Shown: one piece after another, positions 22,270 through 33,049 of the stretch
Layout of the letters: every line of letters starts with the position of its first letter
Position numbering within the stretch: position 1 is the stretch's first letter
Source: Elephas maximus indicus
Taxonomy: Eukaryota; Chordata; Mammalia; Proboscidea; Elephantidae
Assembly: GCF_024166365.1 (NCBI RefSeq)
Contig: NC_064841.1
Coordinates: forward strand, 28,636,001 to 28,700,000
Direction: 5' to 3'
DNA: 64,000 nucleotides
The notes under the pieces: generated by a model
What the model was told of the DNA's origin: nothing
Databases searched by the model: none
Seen by the model: only the letters and a program-made list of their open reading frames with translations
Program-made: the position numbers and the translations under genes

Positions 22270-22737
22270 TGTTATGGATTGAATTGTGTCCCCCATAAAT
22301 GTGTGTCAACTTGGCTAGTCCATGATTCCCAGTATTGTGTGATTATCCACCATTTTGTCATCTGGTGTGATGTGTTGTAAATCCTACCTCTATGATGTTA
22401 ATGAGGTGAGATTAGCGGCAGTTACATTAATGAGGTGGGACTCAATCCACAAGATTTGGTTGTATCTTAAATCAATCTCTTTTGAGATATAAAAGAGAGA
22501 AGCTAGCGGAGAGACATGGGGACCTCATACCATCCAGAAACAAGAGCCAGGAGAATAGTGTGTACTTTGGACCCAGGGTCCCTGGGCTAAGAAGCTCCTA
22601 GACCAGGGGAAGACTGATGACAAGGACCTTCCTTCAGAGCCAACAGTGTAGCCTGCTAGACTGTGAGAGAATAAATTTTTCTTTGATAAAATCATCTCCT
22701 TGTGGTAATTCTGTTATAGTAGCCCTAAATAACTATA
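22270..22737 (+). mobile_element. ERVL-MaLR solo LTR (MLT1/MST-like)
   Basis: Opens TGTTATGGATTGAATTGTGTCCCCC-like (first 20: TGTTATGGATTGAATTGTGT) and ends near GTTATAGTAGCCCTAAATAACTA, both diagnostic of MaLR LTRs. A polyadenylation signal AATAAA lies at about 22671. The L1 continues on both sides, so this is a solo LTR inserted in the L1. Confidence 0.85.
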
Positions 22738-23050
22738 TTAAGTCTTGCAATCCATGTGTGCAGAATGTCTTTCCATTTATGTAGGCCTGTCTTAATCTCT
22801 TGTGGTAGTGTTTTGTTATTTTCATTGTATAAGACTTCTGTGTCCCTGGTTAGGTTAATTCCTAGGTATTTTATTGTTTTGGGGGCTGTTGTAAATGGTA
22901 TTGTTTTCTTGGTTTTCTTTTTGGGATATTCCTTGTTAGTGTAAAGGAACCCAACTGATTTTTGTGTGTTGAACTTGTATCCTGCAACGTTGTTGAATTA
23001 TTCTATTAGATCCAGTAGTTTTCTTGTGGAGTCTTTAGGGTTTTCTATGT

Positions 23051-23218
23051 GTAAAAACCAAACTAAACTCATTGCTGTTGAGTCAATTCTGACTCATAGA
23101 GACCCTACAGGACAGAGTAGAACTGCCCCATAGGGTTTCCAAGGAGTGGCTGGTGGATTCAAATTGCCGACCTTTTGGTTAACAGCCAACCTCTTAATCA
23201 CTGCACCACCAGGGCTCC
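23051..23218 (-). repeat. AfroSINE, antisense, with 9-bp target duplication
   Basis: A near complete copy flanked by TTTCTATGT at 23042-23050 and 23219-23227. It sits within the antisense L1. Confidence 0.93.
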
Positions 23219-23454
23219 TTTCTATGTATTAGGATCATATAATCTACAAATAGAGATAGTTTCACTTTTTTCTTTCCTATCTGGATCTCTTTTATTTTTC
23301 TTTCTTGACCTATTGTTCTGGCTAGGATTTCCAGTACAATACTGAATAAGAGTGGTGGTAATGGGCATCCTTGCCTCATTCTCATTCTCAAGAGGTAGGC
23401 CCTCAAGTCTTTCTTCACTGAGAACAACATTAGCTGTTGGTTTTGCATTAAAAA

Positions 23455-23508
23455 ATCAAAAACAAAACCTGTTGCCATTGAGTCCATTCCAACTCATAGC
23501 AACCATAT
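23455..23508 (-). repeat. AfroSINE tail fragment, antisense
   Basis: Only the 3' tail is present (CTGTTGCCATTGAGTCCATT on plus). It is a 5'-truncated insertion in the L1. Confidence 0.8.
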
Positions 23509-24103
23509 GCCCTCAATTATGTTGAGAGGTTTCCCTTTCGTTTCTGTTTTTTGAGAGTTTTTATGAAACGCTGTAGACTTTTATCAAATGCCTTTTCTGC
23601 ATTAATTGATATGATCATGTGTATTTTTCTTTTCTCCTTTCTTTTATTTACGTGGTGAATTACATTGGTTGATTTTCTAATGCTGAACCACCATTGCATT
23701 CCTGGTATGAATCCCACTTGATTGTGGTGTATGATTTTTTTTAATATGTTGTTGAATTCTGTTGCCTAGAATTTTGTTGAAAATGTGTGCATCTATATTC
23801 ATGAGGGGTATTAGTCTACAATTTTCTTTTCTATTTTTTTTTTTTTTTGTGATGTTTTTGCCTGATTTGGGTATCAGGGTGATGCTGGGTTCATAGAATG
23901 AGTTAGGGAGTATTCTTTCCCGTTGTATGTTTTTGAACAGTTTGAATAGAATTGGTGTCAACTCTTCCCTGAATGTTGGGTAAAATTCCCCAGTGAAGCC
24001 ATCTGGTCCTGGGCTTTTTATTGTTGGCAGTTTTTCTCATGATATCTTCAATCTCTCATTTTGTTATGGATCTGTTTAGATTTACTACTTCTAGTGTTAG
24101 TTT

Positions 24104-24258
24104 GGCCCCGATGCTGCAGTGGTTAAGAGCTCAGCTGCTAACCAAAAGTTCAGCAGTTCAAATCCACCAGCTGCTCCTCAGAGACCCTATGGGGTAGTTC
24201 TACTCTGTCCTATACAGTTGGTACGAGTTGGAATAGACTTGACGGCAATGGGTTTGGT
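24104..24258 (+). repeat. AfroSINE, near full length
   Basis: Head GATGCTGCAGTGGTTAAG to tail GACTTGACGGCAATGGGTTT. It is flanked by TAGTGTTAGTTT (24092-24103) and TAGTGTTGGTTT (from about 24265), a likely 12-bp duplication with one change. Confidence 0.9.
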
Positions 24259-25430
24259 TTTTGGTTAGTGTTGGTTTAGGTAGGTAGTGTGTTTGTAGGA
24301 ATTTGTCCACTTCACTTAGGTTTTCAAATTTATTGGAGTACAACTTTTCATAGTATTGTTAAAACCCTCTTTATCTCAGTTGGGTCTGTTGTCATGTCTC
24401 CAGTTTCATTTCTTATTTTGGTTATTAGCCTCTTCTCATTTTTTTTTTTTTTGGTCAGTCTAGCCAGTTGTTTGTCTATTTTATTGATCCTTTCACAGTA
24501 CGAACTTCTTGTTTTGTTGATTCTTTCTATTTTCTTTTTTCTATTTCATTTATTTCTGCTCTGATCTTTATAATTTCCTTTCTTCTGGTGGCTTTGTGCT
24601 TTTCTCTTCCTTTTCTATTTGTTCAAGTTTTTGGTTTTATTTCTGATTTTTTTAATTTATTATTTTATTATTATTAATTTATTATATATAGATCTTTCTT
24701 TTTTAAATGTAGGCATTTATTGCTATGAATTTACCTCTGAGCACTGCTTTTACTGTTGCCCAAAGGTTTTGATATGCGTTTTCATTTTCATGTGATTCTA
24801 AGTATTTTTAATTTCACTTCTGATTTCTTCTATGACCCAATATTTTTTAGTAGTGTGTTATTTAGTTTCCATGTAATTATTATGATTTTTTTCTTATTCT
24901 TCCTGTTGTTGATTTCTAGCTTCATACAATTATGGTCAGAGAAGATGCTTTGTATGATTTTCAACTTTTTTAATTTGTTGAGACTTGTTTTGTGGTCCAG
25001 TGTATGGTCTATTGTAGATAAATGATTCATGTGCAATGCAGAAAAATGTGTATTGTTCTGATGATGGCTGGAGTGTTCTGTATACATCCATTAGGTTAAA
25101 TCAGCTTATGGTTTTATTTACCTCAGTGTCCTTACTGATCTTTTTAGATGCCCTGTCTAGAATTGAAAGTGGTATTTGAAGTCCCCAATTATTATTGCAG
25201 AGTTATCAATTTCCCCTTTCATATTAGTTGGTGTTTGTTTCATGCATTTTGGAGCACTGATGTTAGGTGCATATATATTTATAATTGTTATGTCTTCTTG
25301 ATGGATATACCATTTGATGACTATATAATATCTTTCTTTATCTCTTGTAATAGATTTTGATTTAAAGTCTATTTTATCTGATATCAGTAGGGTAAATACG
25401 CACTCTTTTAAATGCTTTTTGCACATTTAT

Positions 25431-26550
25431 TTAAAATCATGTTCCTTTGTATAAATGTGTAAATCCATGAAGATGAATACAATTTTAAAGTGTATGTAAC
25501 CACTGAAAATATAGAGATATCTAAATAGGTCATTAGATGGGGTGGTTGGATCACTCTGGGCCTAATAGATAAGAAAGAGCGCCAAAAGGACTGGCTAAAG
25601 GTAACTAAGAAGACTTTTCTAGTGTTTCAGGTGGGGATGTAGGCATCAGGGCAACCCCCTTTTAAAGAGTCATGTGGTAGACAGCCCACAAGCTGACCGT
25701 TGCTGGGAGAAATTATGAAACATATGAATGAATGGTCCACAAGAAGCTAAAATGAGGATATAGAAAACACATTGTATGCCTTGGCAATAGCCCCTCTGTT
25801 TCTCCTCTTTTGAGATTTCTGATTCTAGCTTCTGTCAGACATATATTTTTATTTTAAACCTCACTAACCACACTGTTCTCATCTTTCATTCTGTCACTAT
25901 TATGGTGGCTGAAGTGACTGATGTCAGCAGGTGACTGGGGATGAAGTATCTTGCTCCATCCTCTGTGTCTCTAGAGTAACATGTGTACAGGGGTTAATTA
26001 ATCAACATTAATAATTCATTGCGAAGGAATGAACGAAACGAATGGTTGCTAATCAGGGGACCGTCAGGCTGACTGAAGGACAAAGGAATCATGCAGGTTA
26101 TGTTGGTGACGGTTCTTGGGGAAGGAATGGATGTTCACTCTCACTATCTGAAGCAAAAGGGCACCTGGGTCTCACAGAGTCAAGGTGAGGCTGGAAGACA
26201 AGGCTACGGGGAACAGTAGGAATGGAAGAAGCAATGCAAGGTAAAAAACAAAAAACCAGCCAACCAACCAAATAAAAAACCCACCAACCAACCAAACAAA
26301 AAACCCAGGAAGTAGGAAATAATCTCTGGCTGGGTCAGACTGGTCAGGGCAGAGCTGCTGCTGGGGCTATGACAGACTCTGTTCAGTGAGCCAAATCCCA
26401 AACATGGCCAATCCCTCCTCTCCTTGAGATTCAGTATATCTGACCTAGAAGGTGCATGGGGTTGTTGTGGGAATAGGCTTGGAGATTGCTGCCTGAAACT
26501 GCCTCTTGCCAAGACCATGTACATTTGGGGACAGGTGAGTCCCTGCACAG
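25431..26550. other. Unclassified sequence with an AACC-type simple run
   Basis: No gene or transposon was recognised. A low-complexity run of AACC/AAAC units occupies about 26241-26306. The 114-residue minus-strand frame at 26204-26548 includes the translation of that run and is not credible. Confidence 0.5.
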
Positions 26551-26551
26551 G

Positions 26552-26740
26552 ACAAATGGCTAATGAACCTGGCTGCTAGCAGAAATATTGGCAGTTCAAG
26601 CCCACCCAGAGGCACCTCAGAAGAAAGGCTGGTGATCTACTTCCAAAAAACCAGCCATTGAAAACCTTATGGAGCACATTTCTACTTTGACACTCATAGG
26701 TTTGACATGAATCCTGACTGACTCGAAGGCAACTAGGTAA
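26552..26740 (+). repeat. AfroSINE long variant
   Basis: Contains CCACCCAGAGGCACCTCAGA, AAGAAAGGCTGGTGATCTAC, CCATTGAAAACC and a tail GACTCGAAGGCAACTAGG. The head is decayed. Confidence 0.88.
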
Positions 26741-26969
26741 TTCTCTATAAGAAAATGATGCTAGCAAAAGATGATAGATGGTAGACATCTAAAAAATGAC
26801 CTAGGCGATCTGGAAGTTAGTTTGAGTATAAAAAGTACCATGCAGGAAAATCGAGGCAGGAGATAAGGAGATTCACATTGGTATGTGTGTTTTTTCAGTG
26901 TAGTCCTCTTTCTGTTAAAAGCATTAATACAAATTAATAAGAAGAGCAATAATAGCACCACACAAAAAC

Positions 26970-27131
26970 TAAAAACCAAATCGGTTGCTGTCAAGTCAAT
27001 CTGACTTATAGCGACCCTACAGGACAGAGTAGAACTGCCCCATAAGATTTCCAAGGAGCGGCTGGTGGATTTGAACTGCTGATCTTTTGGCTAGCAGCTG
27101 AATTCTTAACCACTGTGCCACCAGGGCTCCA
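26970..27131 (-). repeat. AfroSINE, antisense
   Basis: Near complete, with tail, middle block and head CCACCAGGGCTCC at 27119-27131. Confidence 0.93.
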
Positions 27132-27748
27132 ATATCACCGTGGGATGGTGGGGGGGGGGTGGGAATCCTGGCAATGGACATGAATAGATCATTCTCAGTA
27201 AAAGATACAAATAACCAGCAAACATGAAAAAATTGTGTATAGCATTACTGATTATCAAAGCAATACTGACTAAAACAAAGTACTATTTCAATCCATCACA
27301 CTTTCAAAATTCTAAGCAAGAGAACACGTAATACGGGAAAGTATTTTTTCAACATCTCATAGAGCCTCAGAAATGTTTATAAATGTTGATATAGTATTTG
27401 TGCCACCAGGGCTCCAGTATTTCTACATTTAGGACTCTATCCTAAGAATTTGGAGATTACCATAGTGTTCAGTCTAGCATGATTTATGAACTTAAAAAAA
27501 AAAACATCTGGATACACCTTAATAGTCAACAATAGATAAATAGATAAATAAATGACTGAAATATTACACAACCATTAGAAATTATATTCTAAAGAAATTT
27601 TAATGATAGATAAAAATGCTCATTATAAATATTCAGTGAAATAAACCAGATTCTAAAATATTTGTACAACACGATATTAATTTTGTAACAAACTTTTATC
27701 TACACATAGAAAAAAATTAAAAGAGAATATGCCAAAATATTAACAATG

Positions 27749-27749
27749 A

Positions 27750-27777
<28 letters not shown>
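27749..27777. repeat. (GT)n microsatellite
   Basis: About fourteen GT units directly before the SINE pair. It is probably polymorphic. Confidence 0.9.
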
Positions 27778-27780
<3 letters not shown>

Positions 27781-27792
27781 GAGGGGGTTATA

Positions 27793-27960
27793 AACCAAAA
27801 ATCCAAACCCATTGCCATTGAGTTGATTTGGACTCATAGCAACCCTGTAGGACAGAGTAGAACTGCCCCATAGAGTTTCCAAGGAGCGCCTGGTAGATTC
27901 GAACTGCAGACCTTTTGGTTAGCAGCCATAGCACTTAATCACTACACCACCAGGGTTTCC
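27793..27960 (-). repeat. AfroSINE, antisense, first of a tandem pair
   Basis: A full tail-to-head copy. It is flanked by GGAGGGGGTTATA (27780-27792) and AGAGGGAGTTATA (27961-27973). Confidence 0.93.
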
Positions 27961-27973
27961 AGAGGGAGTTATA

Positions 27974-28127
27974 AACAAAACCCACTGCCAATGAGTTGAC
28001 TCCGACTCATAGTGACCCTATAGGACAGAGTAGAACTGCCCCATAGAGTTCCCAAGGAGCACCTGGTGGATTCGAACTGCCGACCTTTTGGTTAGCAGTT
28101 GTAGCACTTAACCACTAAGCCACCAGA
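27974..28127 (-). repeat. AfroSINE, antisense, second of a tandem pair
   Basis: A full copy, same orientation as its neighbour but with several different bases. It is followed by GGAGGGGGTTGTA at 28128-28140, the third copy of the flank. Confidence 0.93.
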
Positions 28128-28255
28128 GGAGGGGGTTGTAGGTGATTTTAATTAAATTTTTTTCCTATGGTTTCTAAAGGTTGCTTTTTGTTTGGTTTAC
28201 AATGAGCATATATTACTTCTGTACTGAGGGAAAAAAAATAAAAATTAAAGAGGAT

Positions 28256-29435
28256 TTAGAATATCACTTACCTGGTAAAAATGTCAACTGCATATCCAGG
28301 TGGATATGTAACAGGATTTTTAAGTCATTTTTTCTTGACGTCTCTAAAGATAGGACAGACTTGGAAAAAAGAAAAACAAATCTCTCAGGAACACAGAAAC
28401 AATCACATACAGAGTCAGGCTACTTTTACAACTCACCTTTGGCAGGCCATGCTTTAATGTGGTATCTAAGCAACATATGACATTTTCCTACTGTGTTCCC
28501 TTAGCTTGGGGAGACAGGAATTAAGTTATTCGGGGGAGAGCAGCATTTAAATACATTTCTATTTGTAGCTGATAGAAAGACCTATTGTTATAGGTGCCAA
28601 ATGTTTTAATGATGACACTTAAGAACTTGGAATGCAATTTTATAGCCTGCTGCTTCTCAACCAAAGTGTTGCAATGTCCAACGACAAGCCTGTAAGGGTG
28701 CTGTTGCTTGTGTACGTGATACTTATCAACTCATCTGTGACTAATAAAACTTGAGAAAAATGGGTATTCAGACTTTGAGTAACATGCTTATCTTAAACTT
28801 GCCAAACTCCTTTTAGGCAATATTCTGTTTGCTCAGACGGCCATGTGTTTAATTGCAAAAATCTGTCAGTGTCAAAAGACATCAGTCGTTTCTGTCAACA
28901 AGCAAAGACTGACGGCTGTATGACTCGTCTATCATCAGGAAAAGATGTGCTCAAGAGAGAAAAATGTAGTTATCTAAGGAGGGCTGAGCAACTGTAGGCT
29001 ACAGGACAACTGAGTGCCCCTCCCCCTGCCTTGGGCTGGAATATTATAATTTTCATTTCATGTAGTTCCATGTGTGCAGTAAGACAATATGTAACTCTGC
29101 TAGTCTCGGCTGCGTAATAGCCACTAGAGGCTTTAAAGTGGCCATCAGTTATTAACAGTTTGGTGTATGTGGTAGAGATCGCATCCTTTGGTCTTGGCAG
29201 GATGCGGTGTTGTGTAATGAGGCTGGTGCTGGCCTGCTTTCAGAGATACATTCCAAAAGGGCTGCTGTTCAAGCCACATGGCAACTGGTCCTCTTTCTCT
29301 AAAGACTTTTTTTTTCTAAGTGGATGGAAAGATTGCTGTGTTTGGGCAGTTGTGGGATGGGAATTTTCGTGTTTTATTCCCAATTTCTTATTTATGTTAT
29401 GATTTGAATTATATACAGTTTGGGCTGTAGAGACA
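28256..29435. other. No recognisable gene or repeat
   Basis: Frames at 28181-28480 and 29160-29402 show no recognisable family. The rest is unremarkable. Confidence 0.5.
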
Positions 29436-29439
29436 TCAA

Positions 29440-29546
29440 GTCACAAATTCTAGTCTCCTGGTTTTTAAGCTGGGTGACCTTAGGTTGGTTACTTCACTTT
29501 TCTGAACCTCAGTTTCCTTACCTGTAAATTGCAGTAACAATCTAGA
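29440..29546 (+). repeat. MIR SINE
   Basis: Core phrases AAGCTGGGTGACCTTAGG and TGAACCTCAGTTTCCTTACC are those of the MIR core. Confidence 0.8.
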
Positions 29547-29558
29547 GAGTTGCAAGGT

Positions 29559-29771
29559 GCTTGGGTGATGCAAACGGTTTGTAATAGATTACTAGCCCAC
29601 TGACTCGGAAGACTGGTAGTTCCAAGCAGCACCTGGAAGAAAGGCCTGGCTCTCCACTTCTGTAAAAGATGGTAGTTGTTGCCAAGAAAACCCTATGGAG
29701 CTCAGTTCTACTCTGTAACACATAGGGTCGCCATGAGTCAGCATGGACTAAACTGCAACTTTTTTTGAAGG
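29559..29771 (+). repeat. AfroSINE long variant with 12-bp target duplication
   Basis: GGGTGATGCAAACGG head, AAGAAAGGCCTGGC middle and GGGTCGCCATGAGTCAGC tail. Flanked by GAGTTGCAAGGT at 29547-29558 and 29772-29783. Confidence 0.92.
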
Positions 29772-29825
29772 GAGTTGCAAGGTTTAGCAACTTTGAAAAC
29801 AAACTTTGTAAGCAAACTTAGTAAG

Positions 29826-29990
29826 CAAATAACTTATTAACTGCATCACTTCAGGTAAGTTATTTCATCTATCTGAGCCGCTGTTTCTTTATAAATTGGG
29901 GTCAATCATGGCTACCAGCTGCAATAGGTGAGGATTAGGTAACACAGGCAAAGCTCCTAGAACGGTGCCTGGGCACTTGGCAGCTCGAGT
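29826..29990 (+). repeat. MIR SINE, second copy
   Basis: AAGTTATTTCATCTATCTGA, TTATAAATTGGGGTCAATCA and CTAGAACGGTGCCTGGGCAC follow the MIR order. Confidence 0.75.
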
Positions 29991-30029
29991 ACCTGATAAT
30001 AACACTCTCTGAGTTCATAGAGTTGGGTT

Positions 30030-30930
30030 ATAAAACTTTGGAGAAGCGAGCATAGGAGCCCGGGACCAGGAGCGAGGCCCAGCCGCCGGAGCCCTCCTGC
30101 CTCGCCCGGGCCGCCAGCCTGCGCCGAGACTTACCCGGGACCCGGCACCGCCTCGCTCCACCCCCGCGAGGCCAGGCGAATCCGGGCGGCGGCGCTGCGC
30201 CGAGCCCCACTGGCCCTCCCTGCGCACCTCCCTCCTCCCGCCCCGCCAGCTGCGCCCGAGGCCGGAGAGTCTGTCTAGACCGCGCAGGTGCCCACGGCCG
30301 CCCTTGCCCTGCAGGTAGGCGACGCGCCGCGGCCGGGCGCACCGGGCTCCCGCAGGAGCTTGGCTTCCGCTGCCCATTCCCTGCGTCCCTCCTCCCGCTC
30401 GCCGAGAGCAGCTGGCCACTTCCCGCCCAACTTGGACGGGACCTTGGCAGCTGAGTCTGCGGCGGGCGCCAGTGCCGCTGCGGCCTGGCGGACCAGCCTC
30501 CCTCGGGGCCCCAGGAGCCGCCCGTGCACGCCTTCCGGCCCAATTCCTGCAGAGTTAACGCGGAAAACTTCGGCGTGCACTTCTGCCTAGGCCGGCGGCT
30601 GCTTAGAGCGCGGAGCCGCGCTGGGCTCAGGGCTCCCCTTCCGCCGCCGTGGGGCCCCCAGTGCAGTGCTGCTAGGGTCTCCAGGTCTCCTTGCGCGCCC
30701 CTGGCTCTCCTCGGAGCTCGTTGACACAGGCTCTGCGTGCGCTGTGGGATGACAGGGATGGCGGGCGCAATGGGACTCGCATCCCGGACCAACCAGGAAG
30801 TGCTGCGTCCCGAGGCTTAGAGCACGCCAGATGCGCTGTTCTGGGCTTGTGGCCATACAGCTGCTCATCGCTAGGCCCACGATGTGTTGACGCCGAGGTG
30901 GGACGGGGGTGCAGGAGCTAGGAGCAGGCA
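30030..30930. promoter_or_regulatory. CpG island, probable (possibly bidirectional) promoter
   Basis: GC-rich and CpG-rich over about 900 bp, in sharp contrast to the AT-rich surroundings, and free of recognised repeats. An Sp1-type motif CCCGCCCCGCC lies at 30237-30247. A strong minus-strand donor CCCGG|GTAAGT has its GT at 30134-30133, so a minus-strand first exon could end at 30135. A plus-strand donor CTGCAG|GTAGGC has its GT at 30315-30316. Several long frames cross the island (for example 30028-30792, minus, 254 residues), but their composition (Arg, Pro, Gly, Ala) is what GC-rich DNA gives by chance. The gene is not identified. Confidence 0.7.
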
Positions 30931-31019
30931 TGTGTTAAGGGGCTTGTTCTCCTCGCTCGGATTCACAGTATTTGGGACATATGTCCTGGGATCCAGGAGC
31001 GCCGCCCTTCAGACCCTCG

Positions 31020-31606
31020 ACAGGATTTTGTGACGCCCTTCAGACCCGCCCTTGTAGAATCAGTCTAGAGCTACCATCGCGCCTATATTTGCTGTTTATT
31101 GTAATCCTGGATTATTGCCTTTTTAAAACTTCCTCTGTGAAGCATTAAATGCAAGGACCACAGAGTTACTGCGTTTGATCATCCATTGTCTTTCCGGAAA
31201 GGGGAGTTCCCTTAACTTTTTCAGCCCAGGCTTGCCATTTCAGTTTAGATAGCCCTTTGAGGGCCCAAACTAGGTGCCCAGAGAGCCCTATGTGGGGTAA
31301 AAAAAAAAAAAAAAAGTGGGGTAATTATGGTGGAGTAATGAAAACTTAAAGGAATGAAAAGAATCTGCAGTTCTAACTGTTAACAGATGCCACCTTTACA
31401 CACGAGTATTTGAATAAAAATCTACTTCAGTATTAAATGCTTTGTAACATACACAGGAGTTTGTACACAGCCTTTCAGTGTTGTTTTAATTTATTGTATG
31501 GGCTCCCAGACTGTCTTCTTAGGATCTAGTACCATTCTCAATCCACATACGTGCGATAGCTAAGGCTTTGGGGAAAAATGTCTTCACCGCGTTTGTCCCA
31601 CAGGTT
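31020..31606. other. No recognisable gene or repeat
   Basis: Contains a 17-base A-run at about 31300. Nothing else was identified. Confidence 0.45.
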
Positions 31607-31607
31607 A

Positions 31608-31738
31608 GAATATCCATGTGGTGCAGTGGTTAAAAGATCGGCAGTTGGAGTACACTAGCCGCTCCTTGGAAACCCTATGGGGGGCAGTTCTCCTTGCTCC
31701 TATGGGGACGCTATCAGTTAATGGCACCGGGTTTATGG
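31608..31738 (+). repeat. AfroSINE, degraded
   Basis: Head ATGTGGTGCAGTGGTTAAAA, CCGCTCCTTGGAAACCCTAT and tail GGCACCGGGTTTATGG. There is a small deletion between the A- and B-box regions. Confidence 0.88.
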
Positions 31739-31739
31739 T

Positions 31740-32785
31740 GATAAGTACTATATAATGGTCATATAGGCTTGTTGATTCACTTATAACTAGGTAGTGGGGA
31801 ACTCTGCTCTTTGAAAGTGTATGTTTCTTAATGAAAAACCATCGTTATAAAGTTTATCCGCCTTTAACTCTTACAGGGTTCATGGTCATGATTTTGTTGC
31901 AGGCTATAGTTTCCTCACTAAGCGCGGTATGAATTCCTTCTTAGAACTTTAAAGAAATGCCTTTTTAAAGAGGAAAGATTAAAAGCCACTTTCTGTGTTT
32001 AGTTAAATCTGATCTCCATCAAGAAAGGCCTAATAAATTACAACTGAAATTTGTGTATAAGGGCATTGTGAAGTTTAGCTATCAAGGGGGAGGAATAGGT
32101 AAGGGTTTAGTAGCACCTCCCTAAATGAAGCTCCTTCAGCGGTTTAGTAGCAGCTCTCTAAATGAAGCTTGAGTTTAACTAAATATTTTGATCAAGCTAA
32201 CTGCTGGATGTAGGAGTTTCCTGTCCACTTCAGGTGTTTACTGAAGATGAATGAGGTAGGACCAAGTGCGTAAAATGTGGCTCTTTAAGCTTGCAGTGAG
32301 ACTGAGTCACTGTGTTCATGAGAGAAGCAGCCAAGTAAGGCCAGGTTTCATGTGTACAATCCACTAAGTCTTAGCACCACAAAATAAAGTGATGTAGTCT
32401 CCTGCTGCGGTGTGGTTAAAGGTTGCAGAGTTGAAACTGGAGCTCAAGACCTGAATTTCCCCTACGCCTGTCGCATTTCTGATTAGAGAGGGAATCATAC
32501 AAATTGTATGCTGCAGTGGGAAGGCATTTCAATTTGTTAGTTCCCCTAACTTCACACTGCAATGTAAAAGCTGGATCTCAGATGTTTGTAGCACTGGGTT
32601 ATTGAACAACAGTGTCCCTTATGTAAGTGTTCCATACCGTCATAAGCTTTTTTTTCCCTTCTGTTGTTAAAATTTTCTTAATTTTAAGTTTACTGAACAA
32701 ACACCAGTGACAATAAAATGATTTACTTGTTTGACACACACTTCTACGGTGCTTACTAATAATTTTAACACTAACAGTTCTGTTT
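31740..32785. other. No recognisable gene; short local duplication
   Basis: TTTAGTAGCA plus CTCCCTAAATGAAGCT at about 32107-32131 recurs at about 32143-32168 (AGCTCTCTAAATGAAGCT), a 36-bp-spaced duplication. Otherwise nothing was recognised. Confidence 0.5.
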
Positions 32786-32789
32786 TATA

Positions 32790-32935
32790 AACATGAACGT
32801 ATCTAATCCTCGAAACAACCCTGTGAAGTAGGTAATCTTATTATGCCCATTTTACAGATGAGGCCATTTGATGCACAGCAAGATTACACAATTAGGCATC
32901 CCGAACCCAGAGTTCTGGCAATGCCATCTCTCTAG
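32790..32935 (-). repeat. MIR SINE, antisense
   Basis: ATCCTCGAAACAACCCTGTG, AAGTAGGTAATCTTATTATG and CCCATTTTACAGATGAGG are MIR core phrases in the complementary orientation. Confidence 0.85.
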
Positions 32936-33049
32936 GAAAACATTACCTGTGATTATTCCGTCCCCTCACAAATCAGTTGCTTTCAGGGCTCTGTATTCGC
33001 ACCTTGTCCTTGTCCTCAGGCATCAATACTTCGAAACAATTGCAAATTA

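Larger units (their letters stand above)
21957..25430 (-). pseudogene. L1 LINE ORF2, antisense, with nested insertions
   Basis: Read from 25430 downward. The endonuclease part is at 25157-25426 (IINIYAPN, a GDFK/N-type block). Reverse transcriptase pieces follow at 23677-23961 ([19 protein letters not shown]) and 23194-23487 ([20 protein letters not shown]), where the catalytic FADD-type box reads F-V-D-Y. Then comes the less conserved C-terminal half. The true 3' end and poly(A) are absent. Inside lie a MaLR LTR (22270) and AfroSINEs (23054, 23455, 24104). Many stops; inactive. Confidence 0.85.
27165..28255 (+). mobile_element. Old L1M LINE 3' end, split by a SINE pair
   Basis: Contains L1 3' landmarks: GGCAATGGACATGAATAGA near 27170, ATTTAGGACTCTATCCTAAG near 27428, ACACAACCATTAGAAATTAT near 27570, and after the SINEs GTGATTTTAATTAAATTTTT and ACAATGAGCATATATTACTT. 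A GT microsatellite and two AfroSINEs interrupt it. It is on the opposite strand to the other L1s here. Confidence 0.7.

Noticed and set aside
24289-24677. Hydrophobic plus-strand frames suggesting membrane proteins
   Set aside because: They are T-rich translations of the antisense L1 ORF2.
30028-30792. 254-residue minus-strand open frame in the CpG island
   Set aside because: Its composition (R, P, G, A, S) is what GC-rich DNA gives in any frame, overlapping frames are equally long on both strands, and no domain is recognisable. Kept only as a possible first-exon context.
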